Shown: piece by piece, positions 34,332 through 44,784 of the stretch
How the letters are laid out: the number at the start of each line of letters is the position of its first letter
Numbering within the stretch: the first letter of the stretch is position 1
Assembly (NCBI RefSeq): GCF_001466725.1
Contig: NZ_CP013650.1
Location: forward strand, 3,410,001 to 3,474,000
Length of the DNA stretch: 64,000 bases
Reading direction: 5' to 3'
Origin: Lacimicrobium alkaliphilum
GTDB taxonomy: Bacteria; Pseudomonadota; Gammaproteobacteria; Enterobacterales; Alteromonadaceae
The notes under the pieces: model-generated
Databases searched by the model: none
What the model was told of the DNA's origin: nothing
What the model saw: only the letters and a program-made list of their open reading frames with translations
Program-made: the position numbers and the translations under genes

Positions 34332-36059
34332 TCAGTCGATGGCGGCCAGTGCTTCCACCATCAATTGCAGCGATACTTTGCCGCGGAAATAGTTAATATC
34401 CAGCCGGTAAGCCAGTTGCACATTGCTCGTTTGTGAGTTTGGCCATTGCGCTAAATCCACATTAAAAGCGATGGCATCGATCAGCTTGCCACCGGGTTCA
34501 CGTACCATCATTTTCAGGTGCTTACTGCCCACCAGGCGCTGATCCACCAGTTCAAACTCACCGTCGAACAATGGCTCTTCGAAACCCTGCCCCCAGGGCC
34601 CACCGTCTTTAAGTTGCTGTGCAAATTCAAGACTGAGCTCAGCACTGGTTAAAGGCCCGTCGCTGACAATCTCTCCTTCCAGCGGATGGCCCTGCAACCA
34701 CTCTTCAGCAATCTGGTGAAACACCTCTTCAAAGGCCCCGAGCTTGTCGGCCTTAAGGGAGAGTCCGGCGGCCATGGCATGACCACCAAACTTGTCGATA
34801 ATGCCCGGGTAGCGACTGTTAATTTCCTCTAATAAATCGCGAATATGCAAACCCGGAACAGAGCGGGCTGAGCCTTTGAGTATCTCGTCATCCTGATGGG
34901 CAAAGGCAATGGTCGGGCGAAAATAACGCTCCTTGATTCGGCCTGCAAGAATACCAATCACACCCTGATGCCAGTCGGGCTGATAAAGCACCAGGCCAAA
35001 GGGCAGTTGTTGTTCATTGAAACTTAACTGCTCAAGGGATTTCAGCGCCTCACTCTGCATTCCGGCCTCGATTTCGCGCCGTTCACGATTAAGGCTATCC
35101 AGTTGTACTGCCATTTGTCGCGCTGTGCCCTGATCCTCTGCCAGCAGGCATTCAATGCCCATGGCCATATCATCCAGTCGCCCGGCCGCATTTAAGCGCG
35201 GGCCGACCACAAAACCCAGATCACTGGCCTGGATCCGCGCAGGTTCACGTCCGGCCACTTCAAGCATAGCGGCAATACCAGGCCGGCAACGACCGCAGCG
35301 TATGCGTTGCAGCCCCTGATACACCAGAATGCGGTTATTGCTGTCCAGTCTGACCACATCGGCCACCGTACCCAGGGCCACCAGATCCAGAAAATCAGCC
35401 GGATTGAGCGCTTTTCTACCCTGCTTTTCAAACCAGCCCTGTTGTTGCAACTCCCGGCACAGGGCCAGCATCAGATAAAAGGCCACCCCCACACCAGCCA
35501 GATTCTTAGAGGGAAAGCCACAGTCAGAGAGATTGGGATTAACGATAGCATCGGCATCAGGCAACTGCTCGGCTGGCAAGTGATGATCAGTAATCAGTAA
35601 CTGCATCCCCAGTTCCCGGGCACGTTCAGCGCCTTGTAAACAGGCGATGCCGTTGTCCACCGTCAGCAACAACTGCGCACCCTGTTGATGGGCGACATCC
35701 ACTATTTCAGGGCTCAGACCATAACCAAAATCAAATCTGTTAGGTACAAGATAATCGACCTGACTAAACCCCATTGCCTTTAATGCCAGCACGCAGAGCG
35801 CTGTACTGGTAGCCCCATCGGCATCGAAATCACCGATAATCATGATTCGGGTCTGATTTTGTAAGGCCTGGGATAAGAGTGAAACGGCGCTATCGATGCC
35901 CTTTAACTGCTGATAGTGGGCGAGATTGGCGGTCTGGCGTTTGAGTTCAGATTCACTGCAAATGCCACGGCTGGCGTAGATCTGCCGTAGCCTGGGATGC
36001 AAAGTACTCTGGTTGTCGCGCCATTGGCCTGGCGTTCTGGCAGCAAGCTTTATTGTCAT
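34332..36059 (-). CDS. recJ: Single-stranded-DNA exonuclease RecJ
   Basis: 575 residues. DHH-phosphoesterase motifs: IIGDFDADGATSTAL near residue 75, LLTVDNGI near 130, ITDHHLPAE near 160, and the DHHA1 GGHAMAAGLSLK near residue 425, plus a C-terminal OB-fold. RecJ degrades ssDNA 5' to 3' in RecF-pathway recombination and mismatch repair. It ends the xerD-dsbC-recJ series, all on the minus strand, as in E. coli. Confidence 0.95.
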   Translation of the reverse strand: MTIKLAARTPGQWRDNQSTLHPRLRQIYASRGICSESELKRQTANLAHYQQLKGIDSAVSLLSQALQNQTRIMIIGDFDADGATSTALCVLALKAMGFSQVDYLVPNRFDFGYGLSPEIVDVAHQQGAQLLLTVDNGIACLQGAERARELGMQLLITDHHLPAEQLPDADAIVNPNLSDCGFPSKNLAGVGVAFYLMLALCRELQQQGWFEKQGRKALNPADFLDLVALGTVADVVRLDSNNRILVYQGLQRIRCGRCRPGIAAMLEVAGREPARIQASDLGFVVGPRLNAAGRLDDMAMGIECLLAEDQGTARQMAVQLDSLNRERREIEAGMQSEALKSLEQLSFNEQQLPFGLVLYQPDWHQGVIGILAGRIKERYFRPTIAFAHQDDEILKGSARSVPGLHIRDLLEEINSRYPGIIDKFGGHAMAAGLSLKADKLGAFEEVFHQIAEEWLQGHPLEGEIVSDGPLTSAELSLEFAQQLKDGGPWGQGFEEPLFDGEFELVDQRLVGSKHLKMMVREPGGKLIDAIAFNVDLAQWPNSQTSNVQLAYRLDINYFRGKVSLQLMVEALAAID

Positions 36060-36107
36060 AAGAACAGAATAGATAGGCCCCTCGCGGTCCGGGAAGGGCG
36101 AATTACA

Positions 36108-36830
36108 TCAGGAATTAATATCGTCGAGAATCTTGATCAGCTCTGCTGGCGGCTGATAGCCCGGGATCATATTGCCGTTACCAAGAACTATCGCCGGAGT
36201 ACCCTGTACCCCTACCTGCTGGCCGAAACTGTAGTGTTCACTGACCTTGTTCTGACAACGCTTATTGCTGATATCTTTACCGTCTTTGGCATCGGTCATG
36301 GCCTGCTGAGGATTGCCGGCACACCATACAGAGACCAGATCCGAGAAACCCTCGCTGCTGACGCCGCCGCGGGGAAAGGCCAGATAACGCACGGTAATGC
36401 CCAGGGCATTATAGTCGTCCATTTGCGCATGCAACTTGCGACAATAGCCACAGGTGGTATCGGTGAAAACCGTAACCTGATGCTTTTCATTGTCCGCTTT
36501 GAATTCAATCACAGAATCGGCAAACCGCTCTATCCCCTGCAATCGCACAGCAGAGAGCGCTTCTTCGGTTTCATTCCGCAATCCTTTATCTAAATTAAAG
36601 ACTTTTCCGTGCACCAGGTAAGTGCCATCTTCACTGATATAGAACAGCCCTCTGCTGGTCATGGCCTGCAGCAATCCGGGTATCGGAGAAGGCTCGACGC
36701 TGATAACTGACAGGCCGACGCCGTCGGTGATCTTAGCGCGTATCTCAGCATAATCCTGCTGTGCCTGCGCTGTAAAAGATAACACCGCACACAGGCCTGA
36801 AATGGCAATAACTGAAAGAGTTTTAATCAT
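36108..36830 (-). CDS. dsbC: Periplasmic disulfide isomerase DsbC
   Basis: 240 residues. Signal peptide of about 23 residues ending AQA, N-terminal dimerisation domain (about 25-85), linker helix and thioredoxin fold with the active-site CGYC in TDTTCGYCRKLH near residue 120; a second Cys pair (WCAGN, RCQNK) is structural. DsbC shuffles wrong disulfides in the periplasm and is kept reduced by DsbD. It is 48 bp upstream of recJ and downstream of xerD. Confidence 0.95.
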   Translation of the reverse strand: MIKTLSVIAISGLCAVLSFTAQAQQDYAEIRAKITDGVGLSVISVEPSPIPGLLQAMTSRGLFYISEDGTYLVHGKVFNLDKGLRNETEEALSAVRLQGIERFADSVIEFKADNEKHQVTVFTDTTCGYCRKLHAQMDDYNALGITVRYLAFPRGGVSSEGFSDLVSVWCAGNPQQAMTDAKDGKDISNKRCQNKVSEHYSFGQQVGVQGTPAIVLGNGNMIPGYQPPAELIKILDDINS

Positions 36831-37022
36831 AAAATATCCAAAACAACGGGGGATTAACTATCAGACCCACTTTCGCGGGAAATCATTACAGCGGATCATT
36901 GTAAACGCTGGCCGCTTCGTATACCAACCAGTTCGGGATAAACCACCATTATTCAGGATTTACAGCGGTTAAATTCACTCACAAGGCCGCCTGAACAGAT
37001 CATAACGGCCCGATACAGGGTA

Positions 37023-37949
37023 TCAGCCTCTGGGATGATGCTCATCAATCAGGTTCTGCAGTCTTTGTGTGGCCACATGGGTATAAATCTGAGTGGTGGA
37101 AAGATCAGAGTGCCCCAGCAGCATCTGCACTACCCGCAGGTCTGCACCATGGTTGAGTAAGTGAGTGGCAAAAGCATGACGCAGAGTATGCGGAGATAAG
37201 TTCTGCTCGATCCCTGCCTGCACGGCATAATGCCGTATACGATGCCAGAAGGTCTGGCGGGTCATTTGCCGGCCACGGCTGGAGGGAAACAACACATCGC
37301 TTTGCTGTTTCAGTAACATCACCCGGCCCGCGCGCAAATATTCCTGGATCCAGCTTAAGGCCTCCTCACCCAAAGGCACCAGGCGCTCTTTATTGCCTTT
37401 ACCGGTAATACGCACCACCCCCTGTACTGTACTCAGTTGCCCTAATCGCAGGCCCACTAGCTCTGACACCCGTAAACCTGTGGCATAAAGCACCTCCAGC
37501 ATGGCTTTGTCACGCAGTTGAATCGGCTCCTGTGTATCCGGTGCCTCCAGTAAGGCTTCAACCTGATGTTCACTCAACGTTTTGGGCAGAAACTTACCCA
37601 GTCTGGGGTTTTGCAACAATGCCAGCGGATCATCCTCACGTATTCCATGAGTGATCTGGTATTTGACCAGCGCCCGCAGGCTGGAGAGAAACCTTGCGGT
37701 GCTGCGTTCAGACAAGCCCTGATCATAACGATCGGCAAGATAATGCTGCAATTGCTGCAGGGTGAAGGTATCGAGACTGATATCCTGCCCACTCAAGCTA
37801 TGACAGAAGCGGTTCAGGTCACTGCGGTAGGCCGACAGCGTATTCTCGCTAAGGCCCTTCTCCAGCCACATGGTGTCAATAAAGCCATCCACCAGCGCCT
37901 GATTCTCACTTAAGAATTTACTGTTGTTGTGTTCTTTTGCCGCTGCCAC
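37023..37949 (-). CDS. xerD: Site-specific tyrosine recombinase XerD
   Basis: 308 residues. SAM-like core-binding domain (GLSENTLSAYRSDLNRF) and catalytic domain with Arg in TGLRVSELVGL, Lys in GKGNKERLVPLG, HTLRHAFATHLL, LGHSDLSTTQIYTHV holding the remaining His, Arg, His and nucleophile Tyr. XerD acts with XerC at dif to resolve chromosome dimers. Its location divergent from a long-chain flavodoxin and upstream of dsbC-recJ separates it from XerC and from phage integrases. Confidence 0.94.
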   Translation of the reverse strand: MAAAKEHNNSKFLSENQALVDGFIDTMWLEKGLSENTLSAYRSDLNRFCHSLSGQDISLDTFTLQQLQHYLADRYDQGLSERSTARFLSSLRALVKYQITHGIREDDPLALLQNPRLGKFLPKTLSEHQVEALLEAPDTQEPIQLRDKAMLEVLYATGLRVSELVGLRLGQLSTVQGVVRITGKGNKERLVPLGEEALSWIQEYLRAGRVMLLKQQSDVLFPSSRGRQMTRQTFWHRIRHYAVQAGIEQNLSPHTLRHAFATHLLNHGADLRVVQMLLGHSDLSTTQIYTHVATQRLQNLIDEHHPRG

Positions 37950-38098
37950 GAAGAGAGTCTTTCAGATATCGACCATGGTACCTATGCTAACACCGACACC
38001 GAGACAGCCTGAAGCAAATTGACAGATGTGCTCAAAACTGGATCTTATGGGGTTATCCAAGCACAATATGCGCAAATTTCAGCAAACAACCTTATTTG

Positions 38099-38629
38099 AT
38101 GACGGACACCAGCGCCAAAATCGGTCTTTTTTACGGTTCCAGCACCTGCTATACAGAAATGGCCGGTGAAAAAATTCGCGATGCCTTAGGCGCAGATCTG
38201 GTAGAACTGCACAATATTCAGGAGGTGCCCCTGAAGCACGCGGAACACTACGATATCCTGATTTTTGGTATCTCAACCTGGGACTTCGGCGAACTGCAGG
38301 AAGACTGGGAATCAAAATGGGACGATATCCGCGAGCTGGATCTGAAAGGCAAAGTGGTCGCCCTCTACGGCCTTGGCGATCAGATTGGATATACCGACTG
38401 GTTTCAGGATGCTCTGGGCATGCTGCATGACGAGCTGGTCTTGCTCGGCTGTCAGATTATCGGCTACTGGCCCAATCAGGGCTATGATTTTGCCGCTTCC
38501 AAGGCGCTGACCGAAGATGGCAGTCATTTTGTGGGGCTGTCACTGGATGATGAAAACCAGTACGACCTCAGTGATGAGCGTATCGACAAGTGGGTGGATC
38601 AGTTACTGGAGGAAATGCAGCAGCTGTGA
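38099..38629 (+). CDS. fldB: Flavodoxin FldB
   Basis: 176 residues from ATG 38099 (a TTG at 38096 directly precedes it). FMN phosphate loop [11 protein letters not shown], aromatic-side loops [13 protein letters not shown] and [17 protein letters not shown] with the long-chain insertion. It is a low-potential electron carrier. The divergent position next to xerD-dsbC-recJ is the E. coli fldB position, so FldB is preferred over FldA. Confidence 0.9.
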   Translation: MTDTSAKIGLFYGSSTCYTEMAGEKIRDALGADLVELHNIQEVPLKHAEHYDILIFGISTWDFGELQEDWESKWDDIRELDLKGKVVALYGLGDQIGYTDWFQDALGMLHDELVLLGCQIIGYWPNQGYDFAASKALTEDGSHFVGLSLDDENQYDLSDERIDKWVDQLLEEMQQL

Positions 38630-38674
38630 ACCAAAGCCGCTTGTCTGACGTAGGTTTTTTATTTAGGGCCGATA

Positions 38675-39385
38675 ATGTCTGATACACAGCAAGTCATTTT
38701 AATCACCGGTGCTGCCCAGCGCGTAGGTCTGCATTGTGCCAAGGCCCTCAATCGCCAGGACTACAAAGTTGTCATCAGTTATCGTCGTCAGCGGCCGGTT
38801 ATCGATACGCTGACAGAAAAAGGCATTGACTGTATTCAGGCCGATTTTGCCACAGTTGAAGGGGTCGAAAACTTCACTGATACAATCCGTCAGCGCTACC
38901 CGCAACTGCGCGCCATTATCCATAATGCGTCCGACTGGAAACACGACAGCATCCACAACCAGGCTGACATTTTCGAACAGATGATGGCCATTCATGCCCG
39001 CGCCCCGATGCTGATCAATCAGCGACTTGCCGAGCGGCTGAGTGGTGAAAAAGCCGATATTATTCACCTGACCGACTATGTAGCCAGTACCGGCAGTGCC
39101 AGGCATATGGCCTATGCCGCATCCAAAGCCGCGCTGGAAAACCTGACCCTGTCTTTTGCCCGCAAGCTGGCGCCAAAGGTCAAGGTGAACGCCATCGCTC
39201 CGGCACTGATTTGTTTTAACGAGGGAGACGATGAGGCTTATCGTCAAAAAGCACTACAAAAGTCCTTATTAGGCATCGCGCCGGGAGAGCAGGAAGTACT
39301 GAAAACCATCAACTGGCTATTGGATTCTGACTTTGTCACCGGTCGCATTGTCGCCCTGGATGGCGGCCGCCACCTTAATTTCTGA
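38675..39385 (+). CDS. folM: Dihydromonapterin reductase
   Basis: 236 residues, short-chain dehydrogenase. ITGAAQRVGLHCA dinucleotide motif, HNAS near residue 85, catalytic Ser/Thr-Tyr-Lys region (IHLTDYV..., MAYAASKAALENL) and GRIVALDGGRHLNF at the end align with FolM. FolM reduces dihydromonapterin to tetrahydromonapterin, a cofactor for phenylalanine hydroxylase, with weak dihydrofolate reductase activity. The stop overlaps the next ATG (TGATG). Confidence 0.88.
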   Translation: MSDTQQVILITGAAQRVGLHCAKALNRQDYKVVISYRRQRPVIDTLTEKGIDCIQADFATVEGVENFTDTIRQRYPQLRAIIHNASDWKHDSIHNQADIFEQMMAIHARAPMLINQRLAERLSGEKADIIHLTDYVASTGSARHMAYAASKAALENLTLSFARKLAPKVKVNAIAPALICFNEGDDEAYRQKALQKSLLGIAPGEQEVLKTINWLLDSDFVTGRIVALDGGRHLNF

Positions 39386-40167
39386 TGCAGCCAAGACTTT
39401 ATCGCCCCTGGTTTCGCAATGGTCCTGATCACCGAGAGGGCGAAGATGTCAGCTTTGCCGATATCAACCGGGTATTTGGCTTTCGCACTGTCACCGTGGG
39501 TAAATGGGTCAGCAAAGACGAACAACAGCTTGCCGCCAATCTTTTCTTCGATGCCTTTTGCGATCTGATGCTTATTCTGTCGGTACCCGAACAGGTGATT
39601 TCCTTAAACGGCCAGCTCTCGCTGACCTTTGGCAGCGGCGGCCGCAAACACGCCAGCGCCCACTATGAGGCGAATACACGTACTCTGGCACTGGCCAAGA
39701 ATGCCGGCGGCGGCGCCCTTGCCCATGAATGGTTTCATGCCTTTGACCACTATATCTGCCCGCGGGTGTTTAAGCAGGCGGGCCGCACTGATTTTGCCTC
39801 AGCCAGCTGGCTGGAGAAAACACCACTACTCGACCACCCCCTAAACCAGCGGCTGGCAAAGTGGTTTAAGCTATTGTTTCTTACCGATGACGGTGAACAA
39901 GGCAACACCTACCTTCAACAGGCGGTCAGCATTGACAAGCAAATGAACAGTTTCTATTTCGCTCAGCCACAGGAGCTTGCGGCCCGGGCCTTTGAGGCCA
40001 TAGTGCAGAATCAGCAGCTGAAGAATGCCTTTTTGGTGCAAGGTACCAAACAAAGTCAGGAGGCTCAGATGGGGCTCTACCCTGCAGATGAGCACCTGCT
40101 GGCACTACAGAGCGTCCTTTTTGAATATTTTTATCTGCTTGGCCGCGCCCTGGATGGGCGCGGCTGA
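39385..40167 (+). CDS. Putative zincin metalloprotein, CLCA_X family
   Basis: 260 residues, cytosolic by sequence. GGGALAHEWFHAFDHYI near residue 115 is an HExxH zinc motif with an extra His, and ELAARAFEAIV near residue 195 may supply the third acidic ligand, as in LPD1-like polyvalent-protein metallopeptidases. The family label CLCA_X is from memory and says little about function. It is translationally coupled to folM. Peptidase activity is inferred from the motif only. Confidence 0.7.
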   Translation: MQPRLYRPWFRNGPDHREGEDVSFADINRVFGFRTVTVGKWVSKDEQQLAANLFFDAFCDLMLILSVPEQVISLNGQLSLTFGSGGRKHASAHYEANTRTLALAKNAGGGALAHEWFHAFDHYICPRVFKQAGRTDFASASWLEKTPLLDHPLNQRLAKWFKLLFLTDDGEQGNTYLQQAVSIDKQMNSFYFAQPQELAARAFEAIVQNQQLKNAFLVQGTKQSQEAQMGLYPADEHLLALQSVLFEYFYLLGRALDGRG

Positions 40168-40207
40168 ATCGGCAGCGTATTTTTGCCTTTTGTTTATGGC
40201 GTGATAT

Positions 40208-40648
40208 CTATTTATGTTCATGAGCATCCACCGGCTCTTCAAAGGCGATCACAACTACGCACTGCTCTTTACTGACACACTTGCCATCGTGTACGACTTT
40301 TGCCGGACCATAAGCGTACATACCTTCTTTGAGATGGGTGGTTTCCTGCCCCTCATATTTAACATCCAGTTCACCAGAGACCAGCACCATTCGCTCAGCT
40401 GACGTATGCCAGTGTGCAGGAAATTCATATCCGCCCGGTATTTTAAAGTAGATGTCAGCGTTTGGCTTTGAAGGATCGCCATGCAGCACGGCAATCTGGC
40501 ATCCTTCAGGAAAAAACGCCGGACACGCTCCCCATTCAAGGGAGCTATCATCATGAGAAGCCGAGATGGCCTGTTCACCGGCACCCACGCCGGATACTGA
40601 AAACAACATTGCCGCCGCCACTACAAACTTGCATAGATTCTTTTGCAT
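40208..40648 (-). CDS. Secreted cupin-domain protein
   Basis: 146 residues. Signal peptide of about 23 residues ending VGA, then a single cupin barrel with HWHTSAE (metal His and Glu) near residue 78, LVSGELDVKYEGQ and a C-terminal Cys-flanked loop. AAGGAG 6 bases before the ATG is strong. Metal-binding beta barrels of this sort are often of unknown substrate. It lies next to the 40.68 kb attC-like site and may be the boundary gene of the cassette block or a resident gene. Confidence 0.75.
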   Translation of the reverse strand: MQKNLCKFVVAAAMLFSVSGVGAGEQAISASHDDSSLEWGACPAFFPEGCQIAVLHGDPSKPNADIYFKIPGGYEFPAHWHTSAERMVLVSGELDVKYEGQETTHLKEGMYAYGPAKVVHDGKCVSKEQCVVVIAFEEPVDAHEHK

Positions 40649-40679
40649 TACTCACTCCTTAAATTAGTTTGATTCGGTT

Positions 40680-40738
40680 GCTTAACGCCAACAGCAGGAG
40701 CGGGATGGCAGCCACGCTGCCAGTCCACTGTTCTGACT
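40680..40738 (-). other. Degenerate attC-like site
   Basis: On the minus strand the segment ends in GTTAAGC (40680-40686), which fits the integron core GTTRRRY, and can fold through AACAG/CTGTT and TGGCAG/CTGCCA. The matching RYYYAAC box at the other end is not recognisable, so the site is partial or decayed. The rest of the 220-bp gap (40739-40868) shows nothing else. Confidence 0.35.
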
Positions 40739-40868
40739 ACCTGATGCGCAGCATGTTATCTGAATAACAGATCATAGGAGTCATCTGGCAAAACAGCCAG
40801 CGTATGGCGCAGAGGCCGGACTGTGGTAAGCACCGCTGGCCGGAACGGGTAAGCGCAAAGACACCGAG

Positions 40869-41858
40869 CTAGCCCCTGAAACCTGTTCCCGGGCTTTGCA
40901 CATGCTCTATCATTTTTTCCATGTCTTTATAGCGACTTAAACTTGTAATGCGTCGTTCGCCTTCAGTAACTGAGTCCAGCTCACTGCCCAGAGTCACAAT
41001 GACAACACGCTCACCAGAACGCTGTTTCAACAAAAGAGCCAGACAGGCTCTGGCGTTTATGGTTGTGCCGGTTTTTCCTCCAACCACTTGAGTCCTATCA
41101 ATATTATCAAGAGTGCTAAGCAGTGCTTCATCTCTCGCATTGTCACCTTGAATTTTTGCTATATGTTCTCGTACTGATATGACGTCTTGTATAACCGGGT
41201 TGGAAAAAGCGGCTGATGCCAATATCGCCAAATCGCATGCGGTGCTGTATTGGCGCCATAAGTCCTGCCCACTGGGATTACAAAATCGGGTGCTTTTCAT
41301 CCCGAGCGAATCTGCAAGCTCATTCATGGCGGCTACAAATCGAATTGTGGGATCTCCGGTTGCCGATTCATCTTGCAGCATCGTCTGCCCTATGGCCCTG
41401 GCTGTTGCTCTAGCCGCATCGTTACCGGATGCCAGCAACATTCCATAGAGCAAATCCAGGTAGCTGACAATATCACCTTGCTTTAGTTTCATACTTGAAC
41501 CTACAGGTTCGGCAACATCTGATGCTTCGATGGTGACATATTCATCTTTAAGTAACTTTCCGCTGCTCACTAAAACCAGTGCTGTTGCAAGCTTTACAAT
41601 GCTCGCGGGGGCATACCTGAAATGATGATTTTTTTGTGCAACGACTTTTCCCGAGTCAACATCGATACAACAAGCAGAACGGGCAGATATTTCAGGAGTT
41701 CCACAACGCCGGGAAGCAAACAAGTCAGGTAAATGACGACACCATACAGCGAAATTTATCACGCTAAATAATCCCTGATATGATTTGGCCCGTACTTTTG
41801 CCCTGAGATTCCAGTAACGCGTTTTTATTTTTTGCAACATAGCGCTTTCTTTAAACAT
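40869..41858 (-). CDS. D-alanyl-D-alanine carboxypeptidase-like (S11)
   Basis: 329 residues (ATG 41840 is an alternative start). Penicillin-binding motifs: SxxK in PASIVKLA near residue 85, SGN in LLASGNDAA near residue 143 and KTGT in GGKTGTT near residue 265. This is the S11 (DacA-like) family that trims peptidoglycan side chains, though the N-terminus is not a clear signal peptide (a hydrophobic stretch at about 28-45 may act as an anchor), and the C-terminal DacA domain is missing. It is more AT-rich than the folM region and lies in the integron-like block. Confidence 0.75.
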   Translation of the reverse strand: MFKESAMLQKIKTRYWNLRAKVRAKSYQGLFSVINFAVWCRHLPDLFASRRCGTPEISARSACCIDVDSGKVVAQKNHHFRYAPASIVKLATALVLVSSGKLLKDEYVTIEASDVAEPVGSSMKLKQGDIVSYLDLLYGMLLASGNDAARATARAIGQTMLQDESATGDPTIRFVAAMNELADSLGMKSTRFCNPSGQDLWRQYSTACDLAILASAAFSNPVIQDVISVREHIAKIQGDNARDEALLSTLDNIDRTQVVGGKTGTTINARACLALLLKQRSGERVVIVTLGSELDSVTEGERRITSLSRYKDMEKMIEHVQSPGTGFRG

Positions 41859-41993
41859 GTCTCAAGGTGTCAGCGTTAATCGGCATCGGTATGTAATCTA
41901 TGCGCGGACTTTGCGTCACGATGTGGGAATCAGATTGTATACCATTGGATTGACTATGCCCCGGCCAGCGCGAATCTGCAATTTGTGGCAGCG

Positions 41994-42395
41994 TTAAATG
42001 ACTCTTGACCATACTGCCGGCCAGCGTTCAGATTTTTCTGTTGGAGAGAGTTGTTTAGGGCTAACCGTAATGGATGGCCTAAGAGAATACCTGCCGGTAA
42101 ACAGGGCTTTGGATATCGCCCCTCTTGTTTCTGTGCCCTTAGCATGTGTAACAGCGATTATTTGTTTGCAATGACGACATTGCCAAAAAGAGGCTTGCTC
42201 TGAACCTTGTTTAATTTCGTTGAGTAATTCTCGCGGAGAGAACGATATTGTGCCATGGACATCTGAGAGATAAGCCAGTCCGTGCGCAACGCAAAAGTCA
42301 CAGTCGCACTCGCGAGCCTGGTATTCCTCAATTGGAAGCGGAAAAGACGCCGAAACGTTAATTTTTCCGCAATTGCATTCAGAACAATATTCCAC
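41994..42395 (-). CDS. GFA/CENP-V family zinc protein
   Basis: 133 residues from a GTG at 42395 (GGATGG upstream). Cys clusters CSECNCGKI, ECDCDFC and WQCRHCKQI form the two zinc sites of the GFA (glutathione-dependent formaldehyde-activating) fold. Most members are of unknown substrate. Single GFA genes are frequent in integron cassettes. Its stop codon lies within ATTTAAC (minus strand), which fits the RYYYAAC box that opens an attC, but no partner core was found in the following 135 bases. Confidence 0.78.
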   Translation of the reverse strand: MEYCSECNCGKINVSASFPLPIEEYQARECDCDFCVAHGLAYLSDVHGTISFSPRELLNEIKQGSEQASFWQCRHCKQIIAVTHAKGTETRGAISKALFTGRYSLRPSITVSPKQLSPTEKSERWPAVWSRVI

Positions 42396-42473
42396 TCCAT
42401 CCTTCCCATTTTATTCATTACATACCAAACACCCGGAGCAGATTGCGCGGTGTTCAGCGGTAGCGCTTAAATG

Positions 42474-43319
42474 CTAGCCACCTTTGAGCTTATTGATAAA
42501 GGTGCGATACATGGCAGTATCTTTTTCCAGAAACTGATAATTTAACAGGTGATCCAAATCGTTGTAATGAAGATGCTCACACCGATTCTCTCGTTTTTCG
42601 TTCATTTTCTGACAAATTTCATTTGCCATCTGAGGTGCAGGCCAGACTGCATCATTCCCCCCGGTCATCAGTACCACCTGAGCACTTATATGGTTAACAG
42701 GAATATCTGCTTTATTGCCGTCAACCCGATTCGCTAATGACTGAGTGTACAGATCGCGCAAACCGTTTACCTGCCCCGATGGTTTAAAGGGAACATGAGC
42801 TAACGCTTGCCCTTTCTCTGTCCAGCTTGATGAAGGCACTTTCGTCCAATCCTTTAAAATGCCGGCCCAAACTACAGAACTTGGCGCAATAGCCACCACT
42901 CTTGAAATCTGCTCATCCTTTGTCGCCAACAACAGCGCCAGCTCTGCCCCCTTAGACCAGCCAACGATAATTAACTCATCTGGTTTTACATTGCTCTGAT
43001 TTTTTAACCAGGACTTCGCCTGAGTAAAATATTCCAGCGGAATCTTTTCTAATTCTTCAGGTAAGCCGTCGGCATTAAAATAGGCAAGAGCTAACGTTGG
43101 ATACCCTGCCTCAACAACAGGCTCTGCAAGCTTTTCAGGTATCCCACCCTCGGACCCGCCCAGAACCAACACAGCAACCCGTTGCTCAACCGATGAAGAG
43201 GGGTAGTATTTTCCAACAAGACCATCTTTCACTCTGTTTAAGTCAGTAACTGAGGCATAGATGCCATGACTTATTAACAGTGAGCCAACTAATGTCAATT
43301 TAATAAATTTGTTTAACAT
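42474..43319 (-). CDS. Alpha/beta hydrolase, BAAT C-terminal type
   Basis: 281 residues. Signal peptide of about 22 residues ending YA. LVLGGSEGGIPE, the nucleophile elbow IVGWSKGAELALLLA (where BAAT proteins often have Cys or Ser), MTGGNDAVWPAPQM and HYNDLDHLLNY carry the catalytic Ser, Asp and His. Related to the C-terminal domain of acyl-CoA thioesterase/bile-acid N-acyltransferases, but exported here, so an esterase role is more likely. It starts 45 bp after the DUF1801 gene; GCCCAAC (minus) in that gap could be a remnant attC box. Confidence 0.75.
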   Translation of the reverse strand: MLNKFIKLTLVGSLLISHGIYASVTDLNRVKDGLVGKYYPSSSVEQRVAVLVLGGSEGGIPEKLAEPVVEAGYPTLALAYFNADGLPEELEKIPLEYFTQAKSWLKNQSNVKPDELIIVGWSKGAELALLLATKDEQISRVVAIAPSSVVWAGILKDWTKVPSSSWTEKGQALAHVPFKPSGQVNGLRDLYTQSLANRVDGNKADIPVNHISAQVVLMTGGNDAVWPAPQMANEICQKMNEKRENRCEHLHYNDLDHLLNYQFLEKDTAMYRTFINKLKGG

Positions 43320-43363
43320 GCTTTTTTCTTTTGTCTCTACAGTTGTTGGGCGTTTTGATCACC

Positions 43364-43765
43364 TCAGGCGCCAAGCAAAGGGCGATGCTTCAGGCTATGG
43401 TAGGTCAACGCCATTTGCAGGCAATGGCCCAGTGGATCTTCTTTTAAAGTAGCATCCAGAGGGATAACAATCGCTCGCTTACCCTCATATTCAAATTCAT
43501 CCTGGTATATCTCCCTGAATGTTTCGATTAACCTGGTCTGGCAATGGAAACACACCTTTATGGCGTTCGGATCTTTTGCTTTCCAGTCCATTCGAATCGT
43601 AGTGCCGCCCTTCACAAGGTAGCTGGCCTCGCCCCACTTAAGCGTTTCCTCAACATTACCCAGGTGGTTTTCTTCTGCAACCAGAAAAATCAGGCGGCGA
43701 ACGGCTTCAAGTTGTCTCTGAGCCTCAGCGGGGTATGTTGCAAATTTAGCTTCAATTTCGGATTT

Positions 43766-43768
<3 letters not shown>
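43364..43768 (-). CDS. DUF1801 family protein
   Basis: 134 residues from the GTG at 43768, giving the typical start MKSEIEAKF; a TTG at 43795 would add nine residues from the IS side. The body (QRQLEAVRRLIF, EETLKWGEASYLVKGGTTIRMDWKAKD, VCFHCQTRLIETFREIY) matches the YdhG/DUF1801 fold, an alpha/beta protein of unknown function often found as a stand-alone accessory gene. Its 5' end coincides with a CACGGGGCC repeat at the IS edge, so its native start and promoter may have been lost. Confidence 0.7.
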
Positions 43769-44780
<1,012 letters not shown>

Positions 44781-44784
44781 ACAG

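Noticed and set aside
36296..36508. Minus-strand frame within dsbC
   Set aside because: Alternative frame of dsbC; the DsbC frame carries signal peptide and CGYC.
41859..41993. Complete attC after the GFA gene
   Set aside because: Only the ATTTAAC opening box is present; no GTTRRRY partner or pairing arm was found in the gap.
42158..42418. 86-codon minus-strand frame
   Set aside because: It overlaps the GFA gene in another frame; only the GFA frame has the zinc-binding Cys clusters.
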